Shown piece after piece: positions 53,623 to 64,000 of a stretch of 64,000 nt of DNA. Source of the DNA: Evernia prunastri (lineage: Eukaryota > Ascomycota > Lecanoromycetes > Lecanorales > Parmeliaceae). Both the position numbers and the translations under genes were made by a program. Location of the stretch: the NCBI GenBank assembly GCA_003184365.1, contig NKYR01000104.1, forward strand, positions 87,355 through 151,354, in the 5' to 3' direction. The notes below the pieces were generated by a model. That model was not told the DNA's origin and did not search any database. It worked only from the letters and a program-made list of their open reading frames with translations. Position 1 is the first letter of the stretch, and each line of letters starts with the position of its first letter.

Positions 53623-56600
53623 TTAGTGCCCATAGTTGGCACCCCATCCACCGCGGTTGCTACCCCCGTAGAAACCTGAACCGTACCCAGGCCCGTAAGC
53701 TCCATAGCCGCCGGCTTGATGGGTTTGTCCTCCAGTTTGGTGGTGCCCACCGCCCAACCCCCCTGGGCCTCCACCGTATTGTGATCCCTGCTGACCATGC
53801 ATCTGGTGGCCCATGTATCCACCGTAGCCTTGTTGACCCTGACCTTGACCTTGCCCTTGGGTTTGTGGCAATCCTGTCTGACCTGGCACGTTTGCAGCAG
53901 ATCCAGGACGTCCCCCAGGCTGGCCCAGTGCAGGGCTGGGACCACCAGGTACTTTCGAAGCATCTCCGTAGTTGCGAAGGGGATCGTCGTTGCCGCTTTG
54001 TTGACCAAGATGCGCGCTAAGCCCCGAGTTCTGCCCCTGGTAATTCGACTGAGAACGCCCAAACACGTCAGGCATACTGCTGTGATTGCTAGCACCAGTC
54101 CCGGAGTACTGCTGAGGGTTCTCTGACGGTTGTGTCGATCCGGTTCGCCCATAATTACCAAGACCTGCGGGAGCTGCGCTGTCCCTACCAGATGACGCGT
54201 GCTGCTGGGCGAACGCGCCGGTGTTCGCTGGAGAGGCTGAATGCTGGTCGTAGCCCGTCTGTGGGGACGCCCCATACCCTTGATGTGGTTGACCATACAT
54301 GCCTTGCTTTCCTCCGGCAACCCCGAAGGGACCTCCTCCGTATCCGCTTTGGCTGCCACCGTACCCGTACTGAGGAGTTTGTGTAAGATACTGATCATCA
54401 TATCGACGGACGTCGTCGAACATCGGACGCTCACGACCATACGGATGGTGACTTACTTGTTGTTGGTTCCCATAGGAACCATAGTACGGGTGGCCATAGT
54501 ATGGGTGGCCATACGGATATCCGCCATGCTGGCCTCCAGCCTGGCCTTGAAGCATGTGGTGTGGTTGCTGCTGTTGACCGGATAAAGAAGGGTTCGGTGT
54601 CGAATGGCCGCTGGTATGAGCTTCGCCTGTTTGACCGAATCGATTCTGAGGGGGTTGCTGAGCTTGGCTGGTAGCGTACTGAGATCCTTGCTCGGCAGAA
54701 GATGTACCGAAAGCACTACCTCCTCTCTGCTGAGACGTGCCGGTATCTTGAGCATTCTGCTGCGGTTGCTGACCATAGTTTCCGTAAACACTGTTCTGAA
54801 AAGCATTTCGCTGATTGTCCGACGTGTAATAGGATGACATGTCATTTGAGGCAGATGAGTAACCGCCCTGTTGAGGCTGAGCCTGTTGTTGAGGCTGATT
54901 TTGACCCTGAGAAGCCGAAGGGTAGTTATCAAAATGCTGAGACTGCTGGATCTGCTGACCGAACGGCTCATATGCCTTTTGCGCAGGCGCTGATATCTCT
55001 TGCTGAGGCGGCTTCTGTCCATAGCGGCTGTACGGAAATTGTGGGGTTTGAGATTGCAAACCTGTGTCATTTGGCAAGGCCTGACTTGGCTGCTGTACGC
55101 CAGATGGTTGACTGACGGGCGGTAGTCCGGGAGCTTGTCTAGGTGTCGGAAGAGGGTCGTTCATCTGAGGTTGTGACGAAAATCCTTGTTGCTGAGGGGC
55201 TGGTGGGAGTGCAGCTCGTGGTGCAATCGGAGAATGCTGAGGTGGTTGTGCCCGAGTTTCAGCATCTTCTCGATCACTGTCAACATCTACATCTTCCGTG
55301 GTCCCGTTTAGTCCCATACTTCCAAATTGAACCGCTGCTCGATCGACTGCATGTTTCCCTGGCATTACCACGGCCTCTTGCTGCTCTTGGATTTTGCGCT
55401 GGTAGCTCGCCGAGCGTCCAGGCATTCCTGTCGCTTTGTATGCACTCGTGGCAAAGCCGCCAAGTGGAGGCCGCGCACTTGATTGTTGCTGAGACGGATG
55501 AAGAGGGGTAGCACGACCTACTCCACTCTGTGGATCTACAGTGCTTGCCACTGTACTGGCTGCAGTGGCCGATGGTGGAGGACCAGAAGCATCGAGGACC
55601 TGCTCAAGGTTTGTTTCCGTCAATTCATCCTTCGAGGGGGTAATATTGGCTGGTGGCTCGGAGGCTGCCAAGTCAGATGTCGGTGGTGTGTTTGGAATTT
55701 CCGAGGTCTCATTCACCGCTACAGGAGGCGGTAGCCCGGGCATACTCGTGTCATCAGGAATCGATGTGGCCGTAATTGGAGGCTCAATAGGGGCGTCATG
55801 GCTCGGGATTGCGCGAGGTGCCTTGGGTTTCGTTGGGGCAGGAGCAGGCTTGCTGAACATGCTAGCCCAGCTACGGATACCATCAGGCTTCGAGGGTGGC
55901 TTGACCTCTTCCACTGGTGGCGGATGTGCCACGTCTGCCGAGATGTTTTCCCAGGATGATTCCATGGGTGTGCTGTCTGCTGCTGGCTGATCCCAAACGC
56001 CAGCTGCACCGTCTGAGATGGGTGTTTCCCATTCGGACGTGTTTGCAGCAGGAACTGAGTCGGTCTTGCTAGCACTTGTACTACGCACGCCGTTGGCTGC
56101 AGAAGCACCTCTACCGCCGCGAGGTGCTCCTCTGCCACGATCCGAGCCACGGCCTCGACCGCCACGGATAGTATCAAGTCCACCTCTTCCGCGCCCACCG
56201 CGAACTGAGGTCGAGACTTCCGCGCCGGATGATGGCTCTTTAGCTTTTGACTGAGATCGGTCCTTCGTCTTCTTCTTCACCTCGCCCCATCGAGAGATGT
56301 TGCCTGTAGAAGCGGGCCAAGTTAGCGGACGACGTTTCAAACAAGTAGATAAGAGCGAAATACACACCTTCGGAGATTCGATCAATAGTCCCTTCCACAT
56401 CACCGTTGGTCTCCTGTAATGCGAAAACGAGGTCCTCGTCGGTCCAATCTGGAAACATTTCTTTTATGATCCCAACATTCTGACCGTACCTCTTCTTCAA
56501 GTCTCCGAGCTCCCCCTCATCTTCGTATGGGGTTTCTGCAGGGATCTCTTCTTTGTGTCCATTTGCTTGTCGGCTGCCGCCTCGACCACCTCGACTGCTG

Positions 56601-56668
56601 TAAACTCCACGACCTCGACCAGAGCCTCGGCCTCTCGGAGCTGATGGGCGCGACTTCACTTCAGACAT
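53623..56668 (-). CDS. DEF1: RNA polymerase II degradation factor 1 (CUE domain, Q-rich)
   Basis: Exons 56368-56668 and 53623-56303; intron 64 bp; 993 residues. An RG-rich N-terminus (RGRGSGRGRG) precedes a CUE domain at about residues 63-100 (IIKEMFPDWTDEDLVFALQE). A second RGG segment (SVRGGRGRGG, RGAPRGGRGA) follows, then WASMFSKP, and a long Gln/Gly/Tyr/Ser-rich half. This is the Def1 layout: the CUE domain binds ubiquitin and Def1 helps recruit the elongin-cullin ligase to stalled RNA polymerase II; in yeast the Q-rich part keeps it cytoplasmic until processed. The RG blocks suggest RNA binding (inference). Divergent from the gene at 57.2 kb. Confidence 0.87.
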
Positions 56669-57227
56669 GGTAAGAATGTTGTGTGTTGTATATGAGCAAG
56701 TTCACTGAGTGTTGACGGAACTTGTTCCACTTGAGGTCTTTCTTTGATCTCAAAGGGCAGAGGTCGAAATCGCTTCACCAAGAAGCCAAGGCGGATTAAT
56801 CAGGTAGAGGCGGATAATGTGAGAGGATGATGAGACACAAGGATAGTAGGAGACAAAGTCGAAAGATGTGAAGGTAATCTCTGTGAAGCTCTGCCTTGTC
56901 ACCACTGAAATTCAAGCGCGTATTAGTGTCAATCTGTGTTTAGCGCCGGCTGCTTAATAAGCAGCAGCTTCAGGAGTGACGGTGACCCCTCCGTCTTCTA
57001 CCCTTGCCTCGCCCTTGCCTCGCGAGCCTCCGAGCCTCAATTCACAACTAATTTGAATACAATTGTTCGAAGAAGCTGAATTCATTCATTCAATCATGAT
57101 TGACTACACGTAGGCAGTGACGGTACCGACTGGATGCAAGCGATTAAATGCTTTGGCGCCTTCACTCCCTCATTTCGCAATCACAATCTACTACCTACAC
57201 TGACATCACAACAACATCCAGCTCAAG
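56669..57227. promoter_or_regulatory. divergent promoter region
   Basis: Lies between the start codons of DEF1 and the conserved gene at 57228. A duplicated CCTTGCCTCGC occurs near 57002-57021. No core element named. Confidence 0.5.
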
Positions 57228-58439
57228 ATGAAGACATCTATAGCTTGCACCTGGAAGAATTTCACTTCGAAGCTACACCATCCTCTACCAGTGTCACATC
57301 GAGACTCGCAGAGGCTCCTTTCACTCCTAAATACCTCTTTCAAACAGCAACTTGATCATGAGCACTTAGCCGACTCATCATGCAACGAGCGCTATACCAA
57401 CCTTCATCTACAATCCATTCTAACGGATCCTCTCTTCGACGCGAAACCTCGAACGCCTGCCTTGATCAGCAACAGGAGCCGGTTTGGTGGCAAAAGTCTT
57501 GGACAGCTACAGGATCACATAGAACGACCTATGGACGCCTTCAAAGAGCGGGTTTCTCATGGAACGGCAAATTTGGGGGCAGCGAAGCTCTTTTTAAGCA
57601 CTCAGTACAGGCTCTGTTTGGCTTCTCCGGCTGCCACACCGAGAGCAGCCATACAATCTTCCGGAGCGGCATCAGTGATCCTCCGATGGCTATGGTCTTC
57701 TGGCATAGAGGATACGGGGGAGTTCTTGATGGACCAGGCATTTGTAACTCTTTTGGTCCCTTTTCTCGTTGCAGAGGGCCACCATTCTCAGATTTGGCGC
57801 TGGTTGTACAGGTGCAGTGACCGGGGAGACCCGGCATTCTCAAACATACACGGACCGGACACCTACCGCTTACAAGGCTTCTTGTTCGTGAGGCTAATCA
57901 AAGAAGAGATAAAGAACGGCGATGGCTTGGAGTCTGCTATCACCTTATTTCTTCGCATTGTGGGCAGGCTTTGGAGCTCTAAGCCGATCAACAGTGCAAT
58001 TCTGTATGATATGACAAGTGGAGCATGGATACTGACACTTCGCATTCTCAAGGCAGCAGAGCCTGAGCCTAGTAATCTTCAATCGTTCGCCGATGCTATA
58101 AGAAAATTTCTCATCGATCCTCGACTTAGAGCAACCACTTGTGTTTTTTTCCAGAAGCCGCCTAATCCACAGCCAGCTTTATTATATTTTCAGAATGCAT
58201 CCGTACAGGCAATAGAGAAAATCAGTGCTAATAGACGGCCTCATGTAGTGCTTCTTGGGTTGAGAGCAGCGGAGTTGTTTTTAGATGATGGGCGCCAAAC
58301 CGAAGCCCTCTGGATCATGGATTTCTTACAGGAAAACTTTGCGCGGGAATTAGGCACGCCGCCGCCTCGGGTCTCCAGAATTTCCTCCTTTGACGAAAGG
58401 AAAAGCCTACATTTGCTGGACACGTTGGCAGTATCTTAG
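57228..58439 (+). CDS. Conserved fungal protein of unknown function
   Basis: Single exon, 403 residues from MKTSIACTWKNFTSKLHHPL. The N-terminal part with HHPLPVSHRDSQRLLSLL and SILTDPLF, and the helical middle with RWLWSSGIEDTGEFLMDQ and LVPFLVAEGHH, are familiar from conserved proteins of filamentous ascomycetes. The whole protein is alpha-helical in composition, suggesting a repeat solenoid. A basic N-terminus could be a mitochondrial presequence, but this is weak. I know no assigned function. An upstream ATG at 57134 is in another frame. Confidence 0.78.
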   Translation: MKTSIACTWKNFTSKLHHPLPVSHRDSQRLLSLLNTSFKQQLDHEHLADSSCNERYTNLHLQSILTDPLFDAKPRTPALISNRSRFGGKSLGQLQDHIERPMDAFKERVSHGTANLGAAKLFLSTQYRLCLASPAATPRAAIQSSGAASVILRWLWSSGIEDTGEFLMDQAFVTLLVPFLVAEGHHSQIWRWLYRCSDRGDPAFSNIHGPDTYRLQGFLFVRLIKEEIKNGDGLESAITLFLRIVGRLWSSKPINSAILYDMTSGAWILTLRILKAAEPEPSNLQSFADAIRKFLIDPRLRATTCVFFQKPPNPQPALLYFQNASVQAIEKISANRRPHVVLLGLRAAELFLDDGRQTEALWIMDFLQENFARELGTPPPRVSRISSFDERKSLHLLDTLAVS

Positions 58440-59563
58440 AACTTACTTTTCGTCCAGAGTAAAGGAACGGTCCCGTGTACTCATCGCGTTCTCAACCAAT
58501 TGCGCTACAAAGATACCAGGTTTTCCTTGGCCGTGGCTGCAATTTTGCTCGATGAACGGCCGTATCATTTGATCAGATTCAGCGGCTCACGTATTGCCTC
58601 TAGCGATAGCATTCTAGCTGGCTGATATCTTGCCAGGCTCTTCTGGCTCTACGTTTTATCACATTAATACGAGGAGCCTGTGGACGTTGCATGCGCACAC
58701 CGAGCACTTGCCATTCCTGCGAAAGAGCCATATCATCGGCATTTCTTGTGTCGTCCTGTGGCTTGCATCCACGAAAATACACCGTGGTTCGAAAATAATG
58801 CCTGGTCATTTGCAAACCTACACTGTGTACAAGTCCTTGAACGATTGAGCAAGTCAATAGCAGGTACATCATGGCCAATCCTTGTCAACATCCATCGACA
58901 TAAGCTGAGGGCTTGCAATAGTCACTTCTTTCCCACTCAAATTTGCTGCACAGGACACTGCTTGCTCGTGACGTGGGGCGGCATTTCCTTTCGAGTGATC
59001 GACCTTGTCTTATTGCCTGGCGCCCTCTTCCGGTCACTGACGCTCTGTCATGGCCACATTTTCTGCAGGTTCTGCAGAGTAATCCCCTGGAGATTTTGGG
59101 GCATATTTAGGATTGGAGACAAGATCAGGTTGGATGGAGCAGGACTATTCAGCTGTGAACTGTATTCCTGGCCCCATGTTCAAAGCGTACGGCGATTCAA
59201 CCTCCAATAAAGCCAGCCTGTTCAAGACATCGAGTCTCAAATTCTTTGCTTCAAGGATTGAAGCTCTGGTCCAGACACAGCCTTCCATTGTCATTCACCA
59301 TCTGGAAGTCACACATGATCTCTCCGCAGATAAATATTTCGACGGCTTGCTGCTGTCCCTAGTTTATCATCGCGCGCATTTCCGACTCCGCAAACAAGCG
59401 AAAACGAAATTCAGTCCCCCCTTAGAAGTCGGCGCTACCATTACAAAAGCTCGACGCCTTCCTATTTGGAGGACCCCGGACGACTTGCGACAAGGCTCTT
59501 TCTCTTGGAACATAATCTGCACGCCTTCGGTCATGCGTTCTCATTTCTCTAATATCTTCCATC
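58440..59563. other. 1.1-kb region, no convincing gene
   Basis: Long-ish open frames (58680-59210 and 59113-59640, both +) overlap but carry no recognisable motif. It may contain more of the decayed gene that follows, or unrelated relic sequence. Confidence 0.4.
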
Positions 59564-60304
59564 ATGAGTCTACAAAACGAAGAGAACAGGATAAGCCCAA
59601 ACGAAAGGCAAGGGGCTCACATAGACGAAGCTTTTCGTGATAAAGGTGTCACTGAGTTATGGCTGTTTTCCGAATCCTGTAGTAAAGCCCCAACCCGGTT
59701 CGCACCTCTACCCTGAGCTTGTACAGCTCATAACAGCTTCTATCAATCGAATCAGTCGCCACTATTTGAGACGCCAGAGAACCGCAAGAAGTTTGGGCAA
59801 CATAAACGCCAAGTGTCGAGCAGACTCAAGAGTACACGGACTGCTTTGATGACTTCTGGTTCCTTGGGCTTCTGAAAGCTAGATGCAGCCTGAGGTGGAT
59901 CATAACCTCTGACGCACTCCCTTCAGAAGTGACTGGTCTAAGAAGGGAGATCTCGGAGCGCCCGAAGCATCACCACGTCCATTGTGTGGAGATTCTCTTA
60001 CGCCGTGAGCCTCCTGGCTTGCCCAACGATCAGCGCCGCCACCGTACTCTCGGCACTCTGATCCACGAGCTTTCCCATGCACTTCTCGACATACGGCTGC
60101 AAACCTCACATGTCGATGGCCGGCTTCATATATTACTATGAGATTGATGGTCATGGTACAGCTTGGGCAGACATCTTTCTCTGGGTCAGGGCTTCTGCAC
60201 GGATTGTGTTTGACATTAACGTTGACTTCGACCATCACTACAAGTACAGCCTCAAACTTGAAGAGGGAAATTTAAAGCGGCTGATCCATGGCGATTCCGG
60301 CTAA
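59564..60304 (+). pseudogene. SprT-like metallopeptidase relic with three frameshifts
   Basis: Successive segments of one protein lie in three frames. Frame 1 (from ATG 59564) gives DEAFRDKGVTELWLF; frame 2 (about 59690-59800) gives KPQPGSHLYPELVQLITASI; frame 3 (to about 60100) gives YTDCFDDFWFLGLL and the zinc motif TLIHELSHALLDI; frame 1 again gives YGCKP and GHGTAW. HExxH plus a downstream GHG.xW-type ligand is the pattern of fungal SprT-like peptidases. The gaps between segments are too short for introns, so indels are the likely cause. Sequencing error at three places is less likely. Substrate and original role unknown. Confidence 0.6.
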
Positions 60305-61204
60305 CCTACTTGAATTTTAAGTGTCAGTTACCAACCCGACACGTCGCTGACACCTGCCAATGCGGAGTTGGAAAAAGTATGGACAGTCCTCCGAAATCGC
60401 TGAATTTTCCGTAACTGATGAAACCTTGCCTAGGTCTGAGCCGAAGCTTCCGGTCGGCTAGCCCAGTGGTTGCCCCGTCGTGGAAGACCTCCCAACGCAT
60501 TTGCAACTAAAAAAACAGAAAAAGAAAAGAACAATCCTGTCTAATCCGCTAGTATCGACATTTTTTTCTGATCTGACAGGCTGAGCTTTCGAGAGCTGGG
60601 GCATTGCAGTACCATAGCAGAACATTTTTCTTTTGAGGAAACCAGCGGCGGTTTACACGTTCTTCCTTCCTGTCTGTACTGCGCGCCGTTCGTTCTAGAA
60701 GGAGAAATTCGAGCCATTCATAGGTAGACAGATGTAATCTCGAGAAAGGTCAAGAACTCCATGTGTGCATCTTTGTCTTCTTTGGTAATTGAAATGCTGG
60801 ATGGATATGAGATGCTTGCGGCGGATCTCTTGCCTGTATTGAAGAGAGAGGCGCTTTATGTCTGTCTGTTGAAGTAATGTATTCAGGGAATAATGAATCG
60901 ATTACCGTAATTTAGAGCTCTTGGAGACTACGTCGTATATATGGTAGAGAATGAGGTGGACCGGGATACGTCGTGGGAGGGATGATATACGGGGGGGAGG
61001 CTGGATTCGACTAATTGGGTTCGAACGCTATCTCTACAGAATCCGATCTATTCAATACCGCCAACACAAAAAAAACCTAGACACCCCCAACCATGGATTC
61101 CAAATAGAAGAACGGGCCACCTTGAAGACACACCCACTTCGCCGAGTCTCACCCACGCATAGCCTTCATCCATCCCTATCTGCGCTGCGATACCGGCACA
61201 CAAA
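60305..61204. other. 0.9-kb intergenic region
   Basis: No gene supported; 3' flank of the F-box-like gene at the right end. Confidence 0.5.
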
Positions 61205-62515
61205 TCACACACTTCCGCCCCGCGGCGGCATCGTGCTCGCGTTCAAGCACCGCATGACCCGGAAGCCCTCGACCTCGTCCGGATGCAGCGGGAGGAAGAG
61301 CGTGCGGGGCTTGGGGTCCGGGATGCGGTCTTGGTAGAGGGCCCACATCACGCGGTCTTCGGGCGGGTCGCCGCCCTTGGCGTCGGATAGGTTGTAGAGG
61401 GCGTAGATGCGCCAGAACAGGGGGGGTGCAGGTGAGGCGGGATGGGTCGGGGACTGTTTTTATGTTGTCAGAGGGGGTGGTGTGGTTGGAGAGGGGGCCG
61501 GGGGGGGGGGGGTTTGAGACGTACCTTGGGTGAGTTTGGCGCTCCAGGCTGGCTCATTGTCGTTTCCCCGTTGCCAGTCGACGGCAATGTCGAGGCGGTT
61601 CGGGAGAGCGATTTCGGACTCGAAGGTTAGACTGAGATGGATTCTTGCATCGATTGATAGAAGCAGGCGTCCTAGCTGTTCTGGATGCGTCGCCCACGCT
61701 GGCGGTTCGTAGCCTCCCGAATAATATGGCCATGGATATATAGCTAAGTCGAGAGAAGTTAGATTGGGAAGAAGTGTTTTGAGCGGGATGTCGAGATGAT
61801 TTAGGCTGTTGATGGTTCCTCCCCCACCATATCTTCCAACGCGCTCAACGTGCTCGAAGCGTATGCGTTTGATCGAGCCCGCCCATTCGGGCCATGTCTG
61901 AGGCGAAAAGAATGACAAAGCCTTCACGTCCTCTGCGAAGTCGAATACTAAGTTCGAATAAACGTAGTCGACCACCTCTCTGTGAAAGCGTCGATTCAAT
62001 AACATGAGAGAGTGGAAATCGGGAGGCAACGGTTGTAAGCGTGGATTTCCGCGACTGCGAAAGACGCGTACAACGTTGGGAGTGGGTGCGATTGCGGGAT
62101 CGATGTCGAAACGGCGAGAGACCTGCTTTCGACTCCTCTTCTCGCCCGTGCCCTCATGTATGGCATCTGAGATGATTTCGCTCCGGCGTCTCTCGCCATC
62201 CGGCGCTGCTACTATCATTGCTATTTGGATGTAAGCGCAATGAGATTCGGGCTTGGTACAGCAATTACCTTCGAGGTACGAATCCTCGATATCTGCCGAC
62301 CAAGCTTTCAATTCACTGACACGTTTCCAACGTTCCTGCCTGAGACTTAGATATCCGGGATCTCCCAATAGATCGGCGTGTGATGATACAATGGAGGCAG
62401 AAAGCCATTGCCTTCTGATTTGTAGAACTGGTCTTGTCGGAAAGATGATGCTGTAAAGCTTCAGACGTAGCTCCGTAGGTAGATGACTGAGACGGTCGGT
62501 CGTGGTGGACGCCAT
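61205..62515 (-). CDS. F-box-like fungal protein with apparent homopolymer frameshift
   Basis: Exon blocks 62269-62515, 61525-62220 and 61205-61453. The N-terminus LSHLPTELRLKLYSIIFPTR is F-box-like; later come LMLLNRRFHREVVDYVYSNL and LPNLTSLDLAIYPWPY. Intron 62221-62268 is 48 bp without a stop, so removal is an inference from its GTAATT..AATAG ends. After intron 61454-61524 the frame entered is wrong until a G7 run (61420-61426; C7 in the gene); deleting one base there yields LFWRIYALYNLSDAKGGD and a coherent end at SVTGA-type stop position 61205-61207. So this is either a sequence error or a recent frameshift mutation; without it the protein would be 396 residues. Function unknown. Confidence 0.6.
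61500..61512. repeat. G13 homopolymer
   Basis: Run of 13 G inside the last intron of the F-box-like gene; a second G7 run lies at 61420-61426 in the following exon. Confidence 0.9.
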
Positions 62516-62794
62516 TCAAGCTTGAAATTCTTGTACCTTTCACGAGCGTGCTGCTCGAAAATGAAAGAAAGCATGGAAGGCCGAGCGGGTACTTGATCAT
62601 TATTTGCTATCCCTTGCATCGGACATACCGAGCCTCGTCGGGCACACATGTGAGACAACCCCCATATCTATGCAGCCAACATGCACGAGCTAGAAATAGC
62701 GTGCGTTTTTCCATGCAGGGACCGCGACCAAACCACCGACAATATTATATCCGGCCCTCTGGAAAAGTAACCTATCACCGTTGACCACATGAGC

Positions 62795-63406
62795 CTATGA
62801 ATCTCTCTTGTGCGGGAACATAAAATCCTTCGTATGTCGCCAGTAGCCTCTGTCATATCGAAACAGCGACAAGCCATCAACTTGCCCTCGGGATCCTTGA
62901 AAATTCTTCTGCAGCTCCTCCAGTGTCCTTTGAGGAACCCCATCTTCCACTTTGTTCTGTATCGTGTAATGCGCCTTGAAGCTCTTATCCTGCTTGCTCA
63001 GGAACTTTTCCCATTTCTCCTTCAATCCATTGTAGATCCCCTTAGCCTGCGGGGCATTCGCATCGATGGCCACGCAGTGACCTAGAAGAAATGGCTTGCC
63101 CGTGGCAATTGGGAACGGCGTCTGCTTTTCGGCTGCAGCGCTGATATCAGACTCGATGGTGGCGAGCTGGGAGCCTGGTAGGGCGCGGAAGAGGGCAATG
63201 TGGGCCGAGAGCTTGTTAAGCTTTGGTGGAAAGTATTGGGTGCGGAGAGCAGTGACGCACTTATGATGTTCGGGATCCGTGTGCAGAGCAAGTATGTAGC
63301 TATCTTTCTCTTCTTGAGCGGTGTTGGCAGTGTGATCAGCTCGGCGAGTGTATTCGTCTGCAGTGTAGGGACCCAGGGGTGCTTGGTCGCTGTGAGATGT
63401 GGTCAT
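62795..63406 (-). CDS. 2H phosphoesterase / 2'-5' RNA ligase-like protein
   Basis: Single exon, 203 residues from MTTSHSDQAPLG; an upstream in-frame ATG at 63475-63478 would add about 24 basic residues that could be a targeting peptide. Two short His motifs mark the 2H superfamily: SAHIALFRALPGS (H-x-A) and KAHYTIQNK (H-x-T). The body includes FLLGHCVAIDANAPQAKGIY and ends RGYWRHTKDFMFPHKRDS. Relatives act on 2',3'-cyclic phosphates or 2'-5' linkages in RNA; the fungal members of this subgroup have no assigned substrate. The first motif has Ala in place of the usual Thr/Ser, which may alter activity. Confidence 0.85.
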   Translation of the reverse strand: MTTSHSDQAPLGPYTADEYTRRADHTANTAQEEKDSYILALHTDPEHHKCVTALRTQYFPPKLNKLSAHIALFRALPGSQLATIESDISAAAEKQTPFPIATGKPFLLGHCVAIDANAPQAKGIYNGLKEKWEKFLSKQDKSFKAHYTIQNKVEDGVPQRTLEELQKNFQGSRGQVDGLSLFRYDRGYWRHTKDFMFPHKRDS

Positions 63407-63478
63407 CTTCTTATTTGGTTGAGAGACTATCTTGATGTGCTTGCTCCAAGTTGCCTTGCGAATGGCAAAGCGCATCAC

Positions 63479-64000
63479 AGGGAAAGCAGATATATGATAA
63501 GACTACTCGTTGCTGCAGAGGTCGCCACTGGAAAATCTACAGACAGGACTTCTGCCAAGGCCTCGGATTTTGTGAAGTGCAAATTAAATAAGAATGCTTG
63601 GCAAAATTCATTGCGCCTCCTCTCCAGAGATCTGCGAAAAAAAGAGAGAAAAACTTGTAAAAAAACCGACTTTCTCTTATTTGGAAACTTAAACACTATT
63701 TATTAATAGATTTAATATATATAAAAGTTATTCTAAATAATTAATTCTAATGACTTTTTTTTTCGAATTTTCTTTAAATGAGTTTTTCTTTCTTTCTATA
63801 ATTTTATATGTAGATTTTTGAAAAATAAAAAATATGGTAAAAAACATTCTGAGAAAAAACACTTGATAGAATAAATAATTCAAAATGCTTTTAATATGAA
63901 TAGTATTAGTTAATAGTATATATCAAAAGTTGATTGATTGATTGATTGATTGTTTTATACGCCTATGCTAGCTACTTGATGTAAGCTAATGAGGGTAACA
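63479..64000. other. AT-rich right edge
   Basis: From about 63640 the sequence turns abruptly AT-rich, with TTTAATATATATAAAAG-type strings and a (GATT)n tract at 63931-63951. No gene. It may be the border of a transposon-derived, RIP-mutated block. Confidence 0.6.
63931..63951. repeat. (GATT)n microsatellite
   Basis: Five GATT units within the AT-rich edge. Confidence 0.85.

Overview
This is nuclear DNA of a filamentous ascomycete (Pezizomycotina). The evidence is short spliceosomal introns (mostly 47-75 bp, GT..AG, CTRAC/CTAAT-like branch points), fungal-only families (HET domain, HeLo-like/NACHT protein, DUF4419) and ascomycete-type housekeeping genes (ATG11, CENP-H/Fta3, NHP6, DEF1, homoserine dehydrogenase, G6PD). 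I cannot place it below that level with confidence. The sequence is a draft scaffold: two short N runs (19443-19455 and 48948-48954) are each flanked by near-identical copies of the same sequence, as happens when two contig ends that should have been merged are laid end to end.

Layout. 1-12 kb is accessory in character: a truncated HeLo-like/NACHT (NLR-like) gene running off the left edge, a C2H2 zinc-finger gene, an MFS transporter, a secreted NucA/NucB-type nuclease, an unrecognised two-exon gene and an intact HET-domain gene. 14-26 kb is a conserved block: a nine-exon conserved fungal gene, the HMG-box gene NHP6, and the divergent pair CENP-H/ATG11 sharing a 220-bp promoter. 26-34 kb is gene-poor and rich in simple repeats, with one F-box-like gene, one MDR-family reductase and a small membrane protein. 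35-45 kb holds a second C2H2 gene that is clearly a paralogue of the one at 2.5-3.6 kb, a CCDC174-like gene, a tandem pair of six-cysteine type-I surface proteins, and a DUF4419 gene. 45-58 kb holds HOM6, ZWF1, an AT-hook protein, DEF1 and a conserved fungal gene. 58-64 kb ends with a frameshifted SprT-like metallopeptidase relic, an F-box-like gene with an apparent homopolymer frameshift, a 2H-phosphoesterase and a sharply AT-rich edge.

Most multi-exon models were spliced by hand; reading frame and total length close exactly in all of them except the 61.2-62.5 kb gene, where a C7 run breaks the frame. Family names come from recognised motifs, not from a database search. The most unusual items are the two duplicated families (a C2H2 pair 32 kb apart, one copy of which gained an 18-residue repeat array; and the tandem six-Cys surface proteins), the hexapeptide-repeat ORF after the small membrane-protein gene, and the decayed SprT-like gene.
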